From contig LOEW01000164.1 in assembly GCA_001516045.1 (NCBI GenBank), forward strand, positions 1 through 37,644: 37,644 nt of DNA. The letters run 5' to 3'. Within the stretch, counting starts at the first letter, position 1, and every line of letters starts with the position of its first letter. Below, piece by piece: positions 24,595-31,039 of this stretch. The notes beneath the pieces are model-generated. The model worked only from the letters and a program-made list of their open reading frames with translations, was not told where the DNA came from and did no database searches. Position numbers and translations under genes: made by a program. The stretch comes from Desulfosporosinus sp. BRH_c37 (GTDB taxonomy: Bacteria > Bacillota > Desulfitobacteriia > Desulfitobacteriales > Desulfitobacteriaceae).

Positions 24595-24906
24595 ATAATA
24601 CCAAAGAGGTTAGAACGTGAAAGGACGACTGTACAAATAATGCTTAGGCTCTATTGTAAAGATCAGCATCATACTTCCGATGGATTATGTCCAGAGTGCC
24701 AAGCATTATCAGACTATGCTATGAACCGTCTTGCTCATTGTAAATTTGGGGAGAATAAACCAACCTGTGGAAAATGCACAGTGCATTGTTACAAACCGGA
24801 TATGCGTAAACGAATTCAAGAGATTATGCGCTATGCTGGTCCTAAGATGATTTTTGCTCATCCGATTATAGGGTTAAGGCATTTGTTGGATGGATTAAAG
24901 GGTTAG
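24595..24906 (+). CDS. YgbA-like (nitrous oxide-stimulated promoter) family protein, unusual start
   Basis: A cysteine-rich protein of the YgbA/'nitrous oxide-stimulated promoter' family. Visible: RLYCKDQHH, LCPECQ, KPTCGKCTVHCYKPDMR and the tail MRYAGPKMIFAHPIIGLRHLLDG, with six Cys that look like metal or cluster ligands. The only ATG is at 24640 (88 residues) and has no ribosome site. The same frame runs upstream to 24595 and encodes IPKRLERERTTVQIMLRLYC, matching the usual family N-terminus, with AGGAAGGGAG placed 7 bases before an ATA codon. Translation may begin at ATA, or an original ATG has mutated. Family members are linked to nitrogen oxide stress; the function is unproven. Confidence 0.7.
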   Translation: MIPKRLERERTTVQIMLRLYCKDQHHTSDGLCPECQALSDYAMNRLAHCKFGENKPTCGKCTVHCYKPDMRKRIQEIMRYAGPKMIFAHPIIGLRHLLDGLKG

Positions 24907-24966
24907 CACTTAGGGTGTAGAAAATGTAGTTCCAGTCGCAAGTCGTAGGAAAAGAGAGGCGAGAAA

Positions 24967-25230
24967 ATGACCATAAAAGAGCATTCCCTTGAAATGAGAG
25001 GAATGCCCCACCGAGACTTGGAAGAGTATTTTCTCGCGATTGGGGGAAAGCAAGTTGGGTTGGGGAACTATATAGGTCTAAATTGGGAAGTGCGGCTGAG
25101 TGAGGAGTGGACTTGTACTTTAGGTTCGATACAAATTCCGGCGACCCAAGTGACATTTTGGGTTAATGAAGAGGCTTGGTCGGAAATGCTTAAGGCTTTT
25201 CGCCTTCGTTTCCTTTCGGCTGGGGGGTAG
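24967..25230 (+). CDS. small DUF1952-like protein
   Basis: An 87-residue protein starting MTIKEHSLEMRGMPHRDLEEYFLAIGG and ending LRFLSAGG. The pattern (HxLxxRGxPRxxLEEYL...GG, a glycine-rich middle and a Gly-rich end) recalls the DUF1952 family described as related to the C-terminal part of molybdopterin-cofactor MoaD-like proteins; this is recognition from memory, not a search. A GAGAGGCGA site precedes the ATG. Its last 41 bases overlap the 3' end of the convergent MFS gene. It may be co-transcribed with the YgbA-like gene 60 bases upstream. Confidence 0.6.
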   Translation: MTIKEHSLEMRGMPHRDLEEYFLAIGGKQVGLGNYIGLNWEVRLSEEWTCTLGSIQIPATQVTFWVNEEAWSEMLKAFRLRFLSAGG

Positions 25231-26413
25231 AATGATAGAGCTGAACGACTTTCCCATAGATAAAGAACATCACCATCGATGCACCCATAAATGTTATGGC
25301 AAGCTCCCATACGCTCGAACCTCCGCTAAAGTCATATATCATGCCCCCTAACAAGGGACCCACCATGCGTCCTCCAGACGTCGCACCACCTATGATCCCT
25401 TGATAAGCTCCAGTTTTTCCAGGCGGAGCGAGTTGTGCGGCCGCTGCAGGAACAGCAGGTAAAATAAGCATTTCACCAAGGGTAAGAATGAGCATGGCAA
25501 TAATGTAGGATACATACGGTAGTTTGCCCAGTAAAATGACATACCCGATGGTTAAAAGAAGGGAGGCGAGGTAGAATTGGCGTTTGAAAGATTGTGCCCA
25601 AGCCTTGATTATCCAATTGATCAGGGGTTGTAAAGTGACGATGAAGACGCCGTTCAGTGTCCAAAGCACACTGTATGAAAAGAGAGAAAAACCAAGTTGG
25701 TTCATTACCACGGGCAAAATCGTGACGAGTTGAATATAAGCGGCCCAGGCAAAAAATATTCCGCCACCTAAGGCAAGAAGTACCTTGAATCCGTTGCCTT
25801 TTGTCAGCCTTTCAGATTGTTGCTTCAGCGGAATTAAATGAAGGGGTGTCTTTCGTTCGGAAACACCAATTAATACTAAAAGGAAATAGATCAAAAAACC
25901 TACAGCATTCAGAGAAAAGATGAGACGGAAAGAAACTTGAGCAATCATTCCTCCGATAGCAGTTCCGACAGCTACTCCGGCGTTATTGAAGACATAAAGC
26001 AGATTGAAACCTCGCCGCCCACCTTCCGGCCAAACGGCATGAATCAGCGCGTTAAGAGGAACTAAGATAAAAGCTTGAGCTAACCCAAACATAATAAAAG
26101 CAGGGGTATAAACCCCCCAAATCGGAAAAATGCCGATCAACCCGACAGATAAGATTGACCCAACTAGGCCAATAATCATAACTTTTTTTGGACCAAAATG
26201 ATCGGCTAAAAAACCACTTATAAATTGGCCAAGGAGAGACGCTGCAGACTGAAGGGCAAGAAGTAAACCGGCTTCCGTCAAAGTACGGTTCAAGACTGTA
26301 TGCATAAAGATGCTATTTAAAGGCCACATCAGAGAATTACCGAGCGACTGGATAAAACCACCAAAGATTAAAACAAAGACAGGACGAGGTATATCTAGAC
26401 GTTTTAAATTCAA
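25190..26413 (-). CDS. MFS transporter, drug-efflux type
   Basis: A 407-residue major facilitator protein with about 12 helices. The A-motif after TM2 reads GFLADHFGPKKV, and the second half has ASLLLTIGYVILLG and the late GPLLGGMIYD typical of DHA1-type multidrug exporters. The start is taken as the TTG at 26413 (product MNLKRLDIPRPVFVL...), because AGGTGG lies eight bases upstream of it; a GTG at 26425 would overlap that site. It converges on and overlaps the DUF1952-like gene. No regulator lies beside it, so the substrate is open. Confidence 0.85.
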   Translation of the reverse strand: MNLKRLDIPRPVFVLIFGGFIQSLGNSLMWPLNSIFMHTVLNRTLTEAGLLLALQSAASLLGQFISGFLADHFGPKKVMIIGLVGSILSVGLIGIFPIWGVYTPAFIMFGLAQAFILVPLNALIHAVWPEGGRRGFNLLYVFNNAGVAVGTAIGGMIAQVSFRLIFSLNAVGFLIYFLLVLIGVSERKTPLHLIPLKQQSERLTKGNGFKVLLALGGGIFFAWAAYIQLVTILPVVMNQLGFSLFSYSVLWTLNGVFIVTLQPLINWIIKAWAQSFKRQFYLASLLLTIGYVILLGKLPYVSYIIAMLILTLGEMLILPAVPAAAAQLAPPGKTGAYQGIIGGATSGGRMVGPLLGGMIYDFSGGSSVWELAITFMGASMVMFFIYGKVVQLYHSTPQPKGNEGEKP

Positions 26414-26604
26414 AAGGAAAACCACCTTTGGCGTATTGACAATGTATTACTTCGACATCCGTATAAAAAAACCTTTATGTATTGAAGCCTTCGAAAGACG
26501 AAACCAGTCAATTATGATCTAAAAAAGTAGAATTAATTACAATATTATCGAAAGCATAAATGGATAGGCTTACAGAGAAACTAGGAAAAAAGGAGAGTGA
26601 ATTC

Positions 26605-27192
26605 ATGAAATTCCATGAAACAGATACATTTAAAAACCTAAGCAAAGCCTTTGCTGGGGAGTCTCAAGCACGCAATCGGTATTCTTTTTTGGGGGGTGTC
26701 GCCAAGAAAGAAGGGTATCAACATATTCAAGCTGTATTTGAGGAAACAGCCGCCAACGAAAGGGAACATGCTCAAGTTTTTTATAAACTACTGATAGCAC
26801 ATACTCAGGGAGAAACTCAAGTCATTCATGTCGATGCCGACTATCCCTTGGTTTATAAAGACACTCTCACCAATTTAAGGGCAGCTGCCGCGGGAGAAAG
26901 AGAAGAATGGGCTGAGATTTACTCAAGATTTGCCACCATAGCAGATAAAGAGGGATTTGCTGATATTGCTAAGGCTTTTCAAATGATTGCCGAAGTTGAG
27001 AAGCACCATATGACTCGGTTTAGCCATTATGCTGATGCGATTGAAAATGGGACTATCTTTAAAAAAGATACACCGACCATCTGGAAGTGCACTAACTGTG
27101 GTTACATCCATGAAGGTCCGGAAGCACCCGACAATTGCCCAGCCTGCTCGCATACTCAGGGTTATTTCGAGGAGCTGCCTGAAAAATACTAA
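26605..27192 (+). CDS. rbr: rubrerythrin
   Basis: A 195-residue rubrerythrin, which reduces hydrogen peroxide in anaerobes. The N-terminal di-iron four-helix bundle contains the ligands in AFAGESQARNRY, EETAANEREHA and, later, AEVEKHHMTRF. The C-terminal rubredoxin domain has CTNCGY and CPAC, giving the FeS4 centre. The ATG at 26605 is preferred to an upstream ATG at 26560 because AAAGGAGAG lies just before it and family members start MKF-like. TAGAATTAATTACAA upstream (near 26528) is a weak match to a PerR box. A clean terminator follows. Confidence 0.95.
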   Translation: MKFHETDTFKNLSKAFAGESQARNRYSFLGGVAKKEGYQHIQAVFEETAANEREHAQVFYKLLIAHTQGETQVIHVDADYPLVYKDTLTNLRAAAAGEREEWAEIYSRFATIADKEGFADIAKAFQMIAEVEKHHMTRFSHYADAIENGTIFKKDTPTIWKCTNCGYIHEGPEAPDNCPACSHTQGYFEELPEKY

Positions 27193-27205
27193 GCGAAAAG
27201 GCGAA

Positions 27206-27239
27206 CGAGTAGGGTGAGATGACCCTACTCGATTTTTTT
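27206..27239 (+). terminator. rubrerythrin terminator
   Basis: CGAGTAGGGT (27206-27215) pairs with ACCCTACTCG (27222-27231) around GAGATG, followed by ATTTTTTT. Confidence 0.92.
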
Positions 27240-27409
27240 ATCCACTCACACTTGCAAAACTAAAGGAATATGAAGATAATAATAATTAAATAAAACTCTG
27301 GAATATTGATAAACGCAGAGAGTTGCAAATGTACTTTACTAGAATTGCAAGAATGAATTTTCCAATCTTTAAGATAACAATAAAGAATAAAATAAGGGAG
27401 TGATTTGGT

Positions 27410-27838
27410 TTGTTTAAAAAGATACTCGTTCCTACTGACGCCTCAGAATACTCGCGTCGCGCCTTAAAGATTGCTTTAGAAATGGCTCGTTCTATTCAAG
27501 CTGAAGTAGTACTTCTCCATGTTAGCTTCACGCCACAGGCTTATTGGGGGTATACGATTTCTTATGGCATCACTGTAACGCAAGAACAACTGGATCAAAA
27601 CGGTGAACTGGCTTTAGATGCAACGTTGACCGGAATTGATAGCGAGCAGGTTGTTATCAACAAAAGGGTGGAATCGGGGCATCCGGTGACCCTGATTTTA
27701 GAATATATTAAGAAAGAAAATATTGATTTGGTGGTCATGGGAAGCCATGGTTATGGAGCAATCGCAGGTTCGGTTCTTGGAAGTGTAAGTCAACGGGTAT
27801 TGCAGCGAGCGAGTTGCCCAGTTCTTATTATTAAGTAA
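27410..27838 (+). CDS. universal stress protein, UspA family
   Basis: A 142-residue single-domain USP. It begins FKKILVPTDASEYSRRALKIA, with the nucleotide-contacting Asp of VPTD, and ends with the ATP-binding motif GSHGYGAIAGSVLGSVSQRV (G-x2-G-x9-G-S) and CPVLII. The complete motif places it with the ATP-binding USPs. Translation starts at a TTG behind GGGAGTGATT. It appears to be a single-gene unit; the hairpin-ended element at 27854 starts 15 bases after the stop and could supply a terminator. Confidence 0.92.
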   Translation: MFKKILVPTDASEYSRRALKIALEMARSIQAEVVLLHVSFTPQAYWGYTISYGITVTQEQLDQNGELALDATLTGIDSEQVVINKRVESGHPVTLILEYIKKENIDLVVMGSHGYGAIAGSVLGSVSQRVLQRASCPVLIIK

Positions 27839-27853
27839 GGCATATGAAAGAAA

Positions 27854-27973
27854 GTGAACTCGTTCAACTAAAGTTGAACATCGAGTCTTCGGTGGGGGAC
27901 TCTACCCCCACCGAAGCAGAATAAGGTATTCCACTCCCACTTGTAGAAGTGGGAGTCTTACGATTTGGATAAC
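27854..27973. mobile_element. IS200/IS605-like hairpin-ended element (short copy)
   Basis: Ends match the long copy at 19853-20228: left hairpin GTTCAACT-AA-AGTTGAAC (27862-27879) and right hairpin ACTCCCACTT-GTAG-AAGTGGGAGT (27933-27956), followed by CTTACGATTTGGATAA. Between them is one perfect 12-bp stem (27887-27898 with 27905-27916). About 120 bases in total, with no coding capacity. It looks like the minimal form of the same non-autonomous family. Confidence 0.65.
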
Positions 27974-28294
27974 AAGTCAAAGATGCTTTGGATATTTTGC
28001 GTCAGACAAGGAGGCCTGTTAACCTCATAACGGGGCTATTAGGTTAACAGGCCGACGCAGTATGACACGAAATAGACTGGCATACTGACTGGTTATTTAC
28101 TTGAATGTGCCTTAGGTGAAATATATCGTATTGAGACGAATTTTGTAGTCATTCAGGACAAAGGTCCCTGCTCATGTGGCAGGGATTTTTTCGTTGGTAG
28201 CGAATCAATAAGAGAGTTGGTTAAGTACTGAGGATTATGTGCAGACTTAGGCTAATTTACCTAGTATAGGTTAACACATGGAGGTTGGACAACC
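27974..28294 (+). other. intergenic region with two hairpins, possible small RNA
   Basis: No gene is seen. GGCCTGTTAACCT (28013-28025) pairs perfectly with AGGTTAACAGGCC (28041-28053), and outer TGCGTC/GACGCA arms may extend it. A separate intrinsic terminator follows at 28165-28191. A weak TTGAAT-type promoter may lie between them, so a short untranslated RNA ending at the terminator is possible. Confidence 0.35.
28165..28191 (+). terminator. intrinsic terminator with no coding gene upstream
   Basis: TCCCTGC (28165-28171) pairs with GCAGGGA (28179-28185), followed by six T residues. The nearest upstream plus-strand gene ends more than 300 bases before it. Confidence 0.8.
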
Positions 28295-28597
28295 GTGAAA
28301 GAAAGTAATGTTTGGCTGAGTGCTGAAGAAATTAAACGTATGCTTCAAGGTTCATTGCAATGGATCGAGGTCGCATCTCGGATAACTACATCTAAAACAA
28401 GGATCCGAAAGTTGGATGAAACCATCTTTGAAAAACCATCGGCTCCCAAACAAGCTGCTCAACCAGCGTATTATCCAACAAGGGAAAAAGATAAACCTTC
28501 TAGGCGAATTGAAGGGCAACCGGTTATCTGGTTGCTAGGGGGTGTTGGTCTTCTGACATTATCTTCTTGGTTTTATTTTGTCTTATTTGCAAAGTAG
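28295..28597 (+). CDS. small C-terminally anchored membrane protein, unknown
   Basis: A 100-residue protein not matched to a known family. Residues 1-45 are soluble and mixed-charge (MKESNVWLSAEEIKRMLQGS...). A Pro/Lys-rich linker follows (about 47-75), then one hydrophobic segment, PVIWLLGGVGLLTLSSWFYF, close to the C-terminus; the protein should sit in the membrane with its N-terminal part in the cytoplasm. The GTG start has GGAGGTT upstream. Its own terminator follows, so it is a separate unit immediately before the ctsR operon. The N-terminal part could be a small helix-turn-helix-like or protein-binding module; this is a guess. Confidence 0.7.
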   Translation: MKESNVWLSAEEIKRMLQGSLQWIEVASRITTSKTRIRKLDETIFEKPSAPKQAAQPAYYPTREKDKPSRRIEGQPVIWLLGGVGLLTLSSWFYFVLFAK

Positions 28598-28626
28598 CCT
28601 AAATTTCATTTTGAAGAACAATTGGG

Positions 28627-28666
28627 AAGGGGCGAGTATTTGACTTGCCCCTTTTAATTTTTTTTG
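28627..28666 (+). terminator. terminator after the small membrane protein gene
   Basis: AAGGGGCGAG (28627-28636) pairs with CTTGCCCCTT (28644-28653, one G-U pair) and is followed by TTAATTTTTTTT. Confidence 0.88.
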
Positions 28667-28674
28667 AAAATCCT

Positions 28675-28703
28675 TTGCAAAAATTAATAAAAATGGGTAT
28701 GAT
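28675..28703 (+). promoter_or_regulatory. sigma-A promoter of the ctsR operon
   Basis: TTGCAA (28675-28680), 17 bases, TATGAT (28698-28703). The CtsR operator begins 11 bases after the -10, covering the transcription start, as expected for repression. Confidence 0.85.
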
Positions 28704-28713
28704 ATAGTTGGAA

Positions 28714-28730
28714 GGTCAGGGAAGGTCAAA
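28714..28730 (+). promoter_or_regulatory. CtsR operator
   Basis: GGTCAGG-GAA-GGTCAAA is a direct heptad repeat matching the CtsR box (RGTCAAA-NAN-RGTCAAA) with two changes in the first half. It indicates autoregulation of the class III heat-shock operon. Confidence 0.88.
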
Positions 28731-28784
28731 GACGGGGGCGTAAGATTAACTTAAGAGATTATATAGACAAGGAGTACATCAACA

Positions 28785-29255
28785 ATGGGAAACCTTGCGG
28801 ATCGTATTGAAGAATATTTAAAACAGATTTTGGAAAAAACTTCAGAGGGGTATATTATTTTGCAACGCAGTGAGCTTGCCGGTGAATTTTCCTGCGTCCC
28901 ATCTCAGATTAATTATGTCTTGGATACTCGTTTTACAGTGGAACGGGGCTACTTGGTTGAGAGCCGTCGGGGGGGGGGAGGCTATCTACGAATTATTCGT
29001 TTAGGACTGGGCATCGAAGGGCAGTATCAACAGGTTATGCGGCAATTAATAGGGGAGCAGCTTTCCCGTGAGCGTTCAAACGGCCTTGTGGATCGCTTAG
29101 TGGAGGAAGAACTGGTGACGATAAGGGAAGCGGCGATGATAAAGTGTGTGCTTTCCGGAAATGATTTAGGGGGAGAATTTAGAGGCTGGGACGTGCTACG
29201 AGCCCGTCTAATGAAGACTATTTTGACTACTCTAAGTAGAGATGATTTACTATAA
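28785..29255 (+). CDS. ctsR: CtsR, class III heat-shock repressor
   Basis: A 156-residue CtsR. The winged helix-turn-helix with the Gly-rich beta wing is visible (ELAGEFSCVPSQINYVLDTRF, then VESRRGGGGYLRI), followed by the C-terminal helical domain where McsB phosphorylates arginines. It represses its own operon and other clp genes at normal temperature by binding the tandem heptads seen at 28714-28730. It is the first gene of ctsR-mcsA-mcsB-clpC. An AAGGAG site precedes the ATG. The wing is encoded by a run of nine G (28971-28979), a slippage-prone tract. Confidence 0.97.
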   Translation: MGNLADRIEEYLKQILEKTSEGYIILQRSELAGEFSCVPSQINYVLDTRFTVERGYLVESRRGGGGYLRIIRLGLGIEGQYQQVMRQLIGEQLSRERSNGLVDRLVEEELVTIREAAMIKCVLSGNDLGGEFRGWDVLRARLMKTILTTLSRDDLL

Positions 29256-29268
29256 GGGGGGATTTAAC

Positions 29269-29784
29269 ATGCTTTGTCAACACTGTCAGCAGCGGGAGGC
29301 TATTGTGCATATATTTATAACAGAGAACGAGAAAACACGTCAGGTTTATCTTTGTGAACTTTGCGCTAAAAAAAACCAGGAAATAGGTTTTGTTTTTCAC
29401 CCCGCCATTGTGCCAGAGTTTTTAAAAGCCTTATTTGGATTTAATCCATCTTTAATAGAACAACCTTCTGAGATGACTTGTCCTAAATGTGGAATTGCCT
29501 TTTCGAGGATAACTCAAGTCGGCAAGTTAGGATGTAGTAAATGTTACGAAACCTTTGAAACGCAGCTTGAACCGTTACTTCGCCGTGTCCATGGTGGAGG
29601 GCAGAACATGGGGAAGGTTCCAGTTAGACGTGGGATTGCCATTAAAAGTCGCATGGAACTAAGAGATCTGAAGGAGAAACTTCACATCTTGATCCAGCAA
29701 GAAGCGTTTGAAGAAGCTGCCGTGGTAAGGGATAAGATTCGCCTACTTGAGCAATCGAAGGGAGAGGATAACCATGACGAATAA
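29269..29784 (+). CDS. mcsA: McsA, zinc-binding activator of McsB
   Basis: A 171-residue McsA. Two zinc-finger pairs are present (CQHC with CELC, and CPKCG with CSKC), and a C-terminal UVR motif (LIQQEAFEEAAVVRDKIRLLE). It binds McsB and stimulates its arginine-kinase activity, helping release CtsR and deliver proteins to ClpC. The ATG at 29269 follows AAGGGGGG and gives the usual MLCQHCQQR start; a longer frame from 29242 would overlap ctsR. Its end overlaps mcsB by 11 bases, indicating translational coupling. Confidence 0.96.
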   Translation: MLCQHCQQREAIVHIFITENEKTRQVYLCELCAKKNQEIGFVFHPAIVPEFLKALFGFNPSLIEQPSEMTCPKCGIAFSRITQVGKLGCSKCYETFETQLEPLLRRVHGGGQNMGKVPVRRGIAIKSRMELRDLKEKLHILIQQEAFEEAAVVRDKIRLLEQSKGEDNHDE

Positions 29785-30814
29785 GGAGCTCCTCTTACTG
29801 CATAGCGCTTGGATGACTGAAACGGATTCTCCGGTCGTTATTAGTAGTCGGGTACGATTAGCCCGCAACCTTGAGGATTTTCCCTTTCCACATATTCTTG
29901 CTCCGGAAGGTGCGGGTCAGATCGAACAAATTGTTTCGCATGCTCTAACGGATATAGAGGGGAATATTGGATTGCGCTATATATCTTTAAAAGAACTAAA
30001 CAGCGTTGAGCATCAGGTGCTAATTGAAAAACACTTGATCAGCCCAAGTTTAGGCGGGGCAACCGGAGCATGTGGTGTGGCATTGGCCCCTGACCACCGC
30101 TATGCGGTGATGGTTAATGAAGAAGACCATGTAAGAATACAAGTGCTAATGCCTGGGAATCAACTTATGGAGACACACCGCTTAGCAACCGGGTTAGATG
30201 ATGCCCTAGAAGCAAAACTTGATTTTGCTTACCGAGAAAGTCATGGATATCTCACGGCCTGCCCTACTAATGTGGGTACGGGGCTTAGAGCTTCGGTTAT
30301 GGTGCATTTGCCCGGGTTGGTAATAATGAACCAAGTTCAACAAGTCCTCGGCGCACTGACACGCTTGGGTTTGGCCGTAAGGGGTCTTTACGGTGAGGGC
30401 TCACAAGCCTTTGGACACATGTTTCAAGTCTCTAATCAGATTACGCTCGGCAAAAGTGAAGAGGATATCCTAACTCATTTGGATGCTGTAACTGGACAAA
30501 TTGTGGAACATGAACTTCAGGCGCGAGAACTCCTCCAAGTGCAAAGGCCAATGCTTCTAGAAGACAAGGTTTGGCGAGCTCGTGGTACCTTGCAGAATGC
30601 CCGATTGCTCTCTTCGGAAGATGCTATGCATTTATTGTCCCATGACCGTTTAGGGTCAGATATTGGATTGTTACCCAAGCTTAAAGATTGCTTTGCTTCG
30701 TTAATCGTCGATACCCGTCCCGGATGTTTGCAATACATCCTTGATAGGGAACTTGACCCAAGCCAGCGAGACGAGGAACGGGCCAGATTGGTTCGAGCTC
30801 GGACCGCGTTATAG
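29774..30814 (+). CDS. mcsB: McsB, protein arginine kinase
   Basis: A 346-residue phosphagen-kinase-fold enzyme that phosphorylates arginine residues on CtsR and on damaged proteins, marking them for ClpCP. Visible are VVISSRVRLARNLEDFPFP, YAVMVNEEDHVRIQ, the active-site cysteine in ACPTNVGTGLRAS and LYGEGSQAFGHMFQVSNQ. The ATG at 29774 follows GGGAGAGGATAACC and lies within the end of mcsA. Length is normal. A gap of 225 bases filled with repeats, unusual for this operon, separates it from clpC. Confidence 0.97.
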   Translation: MTNKELLLLHSAWMTETDSPVVISSRVRLARNLEDFPFPHILAPEGAGQIEQIVSHALTDIEGNIGLRYISLKELNSVEHQVLIEKHLISPSLGGATGACGVALAPDHRYAVMVNEEDHVRIQVLMPGNQLMETHRLATGLDDALEAKLDFAYRESHGYLTACPTNVGTGLRASVMVHLPGLVIMNQVQQVLGALTRLGLAVRGLYGEGSQAFGHMFQVSNQITLGKSEEDILTHLDAVTGQIVEHELQARELLQVQRPMLLEDKVWRARGTLQNARLLSSEDAMHLLSHDRLGSDIGLLPKLKDCFASLIVDTRPGCLQYILDRELDPSQRDEERARLVRARTAL

Positions 30815-31039
30815 TGGCGAGGCTCGAAGTACGAGGCACGATGCACAATACACAATACTAGCTTCGTATTCATGAAAGCTTCGCTTTCATTCGAACCTCG
30901 TGACTCAAGCCTCGAACCTCGAGCATCGAGCCGCGCAAAAGGACTTACAATTTTTCAATTGGAAAGCTCTGCTTTCCATCAAGTTCGAACCTCGAGCCTC
31001 GAACCTCGAGCATCGATTAAAGGAAGGATGAAGAAAATC
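30815..31039. repeat. CTCGAACCTCGAG-type repeats with hairpins between mcsB and clpC
   Basis: The gap contains two related units. Each starts with a hairpin (ATGAAAGC-TTC-GCTTTCAT at 30872-30890; GGAAAGC-TCT-GCTTTCC at 30961-30977) and ends in GCCTCGAACCTCGAGCATCGA. Degenerate heptad words (CGAACCT, CGAGCAT, CGAGCCT, CGAGGCA) fill the rest. The repeats leave a long open frame in front of clpC, but this is not protein-like. Origin unknown. Confidence 0.7.

Noticed and set aside
30872..31039. An N-terminal extension of ClpC of 56 residues
   Set aside because: It only translates the CTCGAACCTCGAG repeats; ClpC family proteins begin at the RYTERAEKV segment, reached from ATG 31040.
30815..31039. 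A CRISPR array
   Set aside because: The repeats are short, degenerate and tandem without regular unique spacers, and no cas genes are present.
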